Positions 63,755 to 64,000 of a stretch of 64,000 nt of DNA are shown piece after piece (position 1 is the stretch's first letter; every line of letters begins with the position of its first letter). Source of the DNA: Climacteris rufus (Eukaryota > Chordata > Aves > Passeriformes > Climacteridae). The notes beneath the pieces were generated by a model, which ran no database searches, was not told where the DNA came from, and worked only from the letters and a program-made list of their open reading frames with translations. Location of the stretch: contig VZRZ01001990.1 of assembly GCA_013398175.1 (NCBI GenBank), positions 2,250,187 through 2,314,186 of the forward strand, written 5' to 3'. The position numbers were made by a program, and so were the translations under genes.

Positions 63755-64000
63755 AAAATTGAGCAAACCAGAGTTGTTTAGTCTGGAGGAGAAAAGAAAT
63801 TACTTGGTCATAAACATTTGTATATAGAAAGGACTATGGGAAAAAGATATGCTGCTAGGACAGGAAGAAATGTAATGATAAGCAAGGAAGATTTAGGCTA
63901 GACTTTGGAAAAACTTTTTGACTGCAAAAACAGTAAAATACTGGAAAATGTTCCACAGAGTAATTACAGAATCTCTTGGAGGTTAAAGTTTTAGGCAAAC
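63755..64000 (+). mobile_element. Degraded CR1 LINE fragment, cut by window edge
   Basis: It starts GTTGTTTAGTCTGGAGGAGA, matching the conserved CR1 landmark. Then follow GCTAGGACAGGAAGAAATG, TTTAGGCTAGACTTTGGAAA and ATACTGGAAAATGTTCCACA, and it runs out at ATCTCTTGGAGGTTAAAG. The order matches a CR1 3' region but with heavy divergence. The 3' end lies beyond the window. Confidence 0.7.

Larger units (their letters stand above)
32939..64000 (-). other. DCLK1: DCLK1 upstream intron (partial)
   Basis: Sequence to the right of the exon is upstream in the gene. No minus-strand segment resembling the earlier DCX-domain exons (for example one ending near LYTLDGK) was found, so this is read as one intron of at least 31 kb. 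It contains an isolated CpG island, four CR1 fragments (one cut by the right edge), two LTR-like segments and several perfect short inverted repeats. Confidence 0.8.

Overview
This is vertebrate, almost certainly avian, nuclear DNA. The evidence is pervasive AT-rich, CpG-poor, intron-like sequence, stop codons in every frame, and several truncated CR1-type LINE 3' ends, some finishing in the ATTCTRTG-like octamers typical of bird CR1. The species cannot be fixed from the sequence alone.

One protein-coding exon is recognisable. A 100-bp exon on the minus strand at 32839-32938 has good splice sites and encodes the end of the second doublecortin (DCX) domain. The peptide contains [22 protein letters not shown] and LLDES, which best fits DCLK1 (doublecortin-like kinase 1), a microtubule-binding neuronal Ser/Thr kinase. 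The window is therefore read as the interior of DCLK1 transcribed right to left. Positions 32939-64000 are at least 31 kb of the upstream intron (towards the DCX-domain exons), and positions 1-32838 are at least 32.8 kb of the downstream intron (towards the Ser/Pro-rich linker and kinase exons). I saw no other DCLK1 exon.

Layout: 1-12.6 kb is AT-rich intron with two CR1 fragments. A short minus-strand solo LTR lies near 12.6-12.8 kb. A CR1 lies at 17.5 kb and small microsatellites at 16.97, 21.8 and 22.5 kb. An old CR1 lies at 30.2-30.5 kb, the DCLK1 exon at 32.8 kb and a young CR1 at 33.6-33.9 kb. A polypurine tract lies at 36.8 kb, an LTR-like segment at 37.8-38.2 kb and a minus-strand CR1 at 39.0-39.5 kb. 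An isolated CpG island lies at about 48.6-49.06 kb with a CR1 just beyond it. A textbook four-unit heat-shock element lies at 50.5 kb. An LTR-like, CpG-containing segment with a 10-bp minisatellite lies at 61.9-62.2 kb, and a CR1 runs off the right edge.

The points most worth a second look are the isolated intronic CpG island (a possible undescribed promoter or first exon inside DCLK1), the heat-shock element 1.5 kb from it, and several perfect short inverted repeats (12-14 bp arms, about 5-nt loops) beyond what random sequence should give. No tRNA, rRNA, CRISPR or complete mobile-element coding region was seen.
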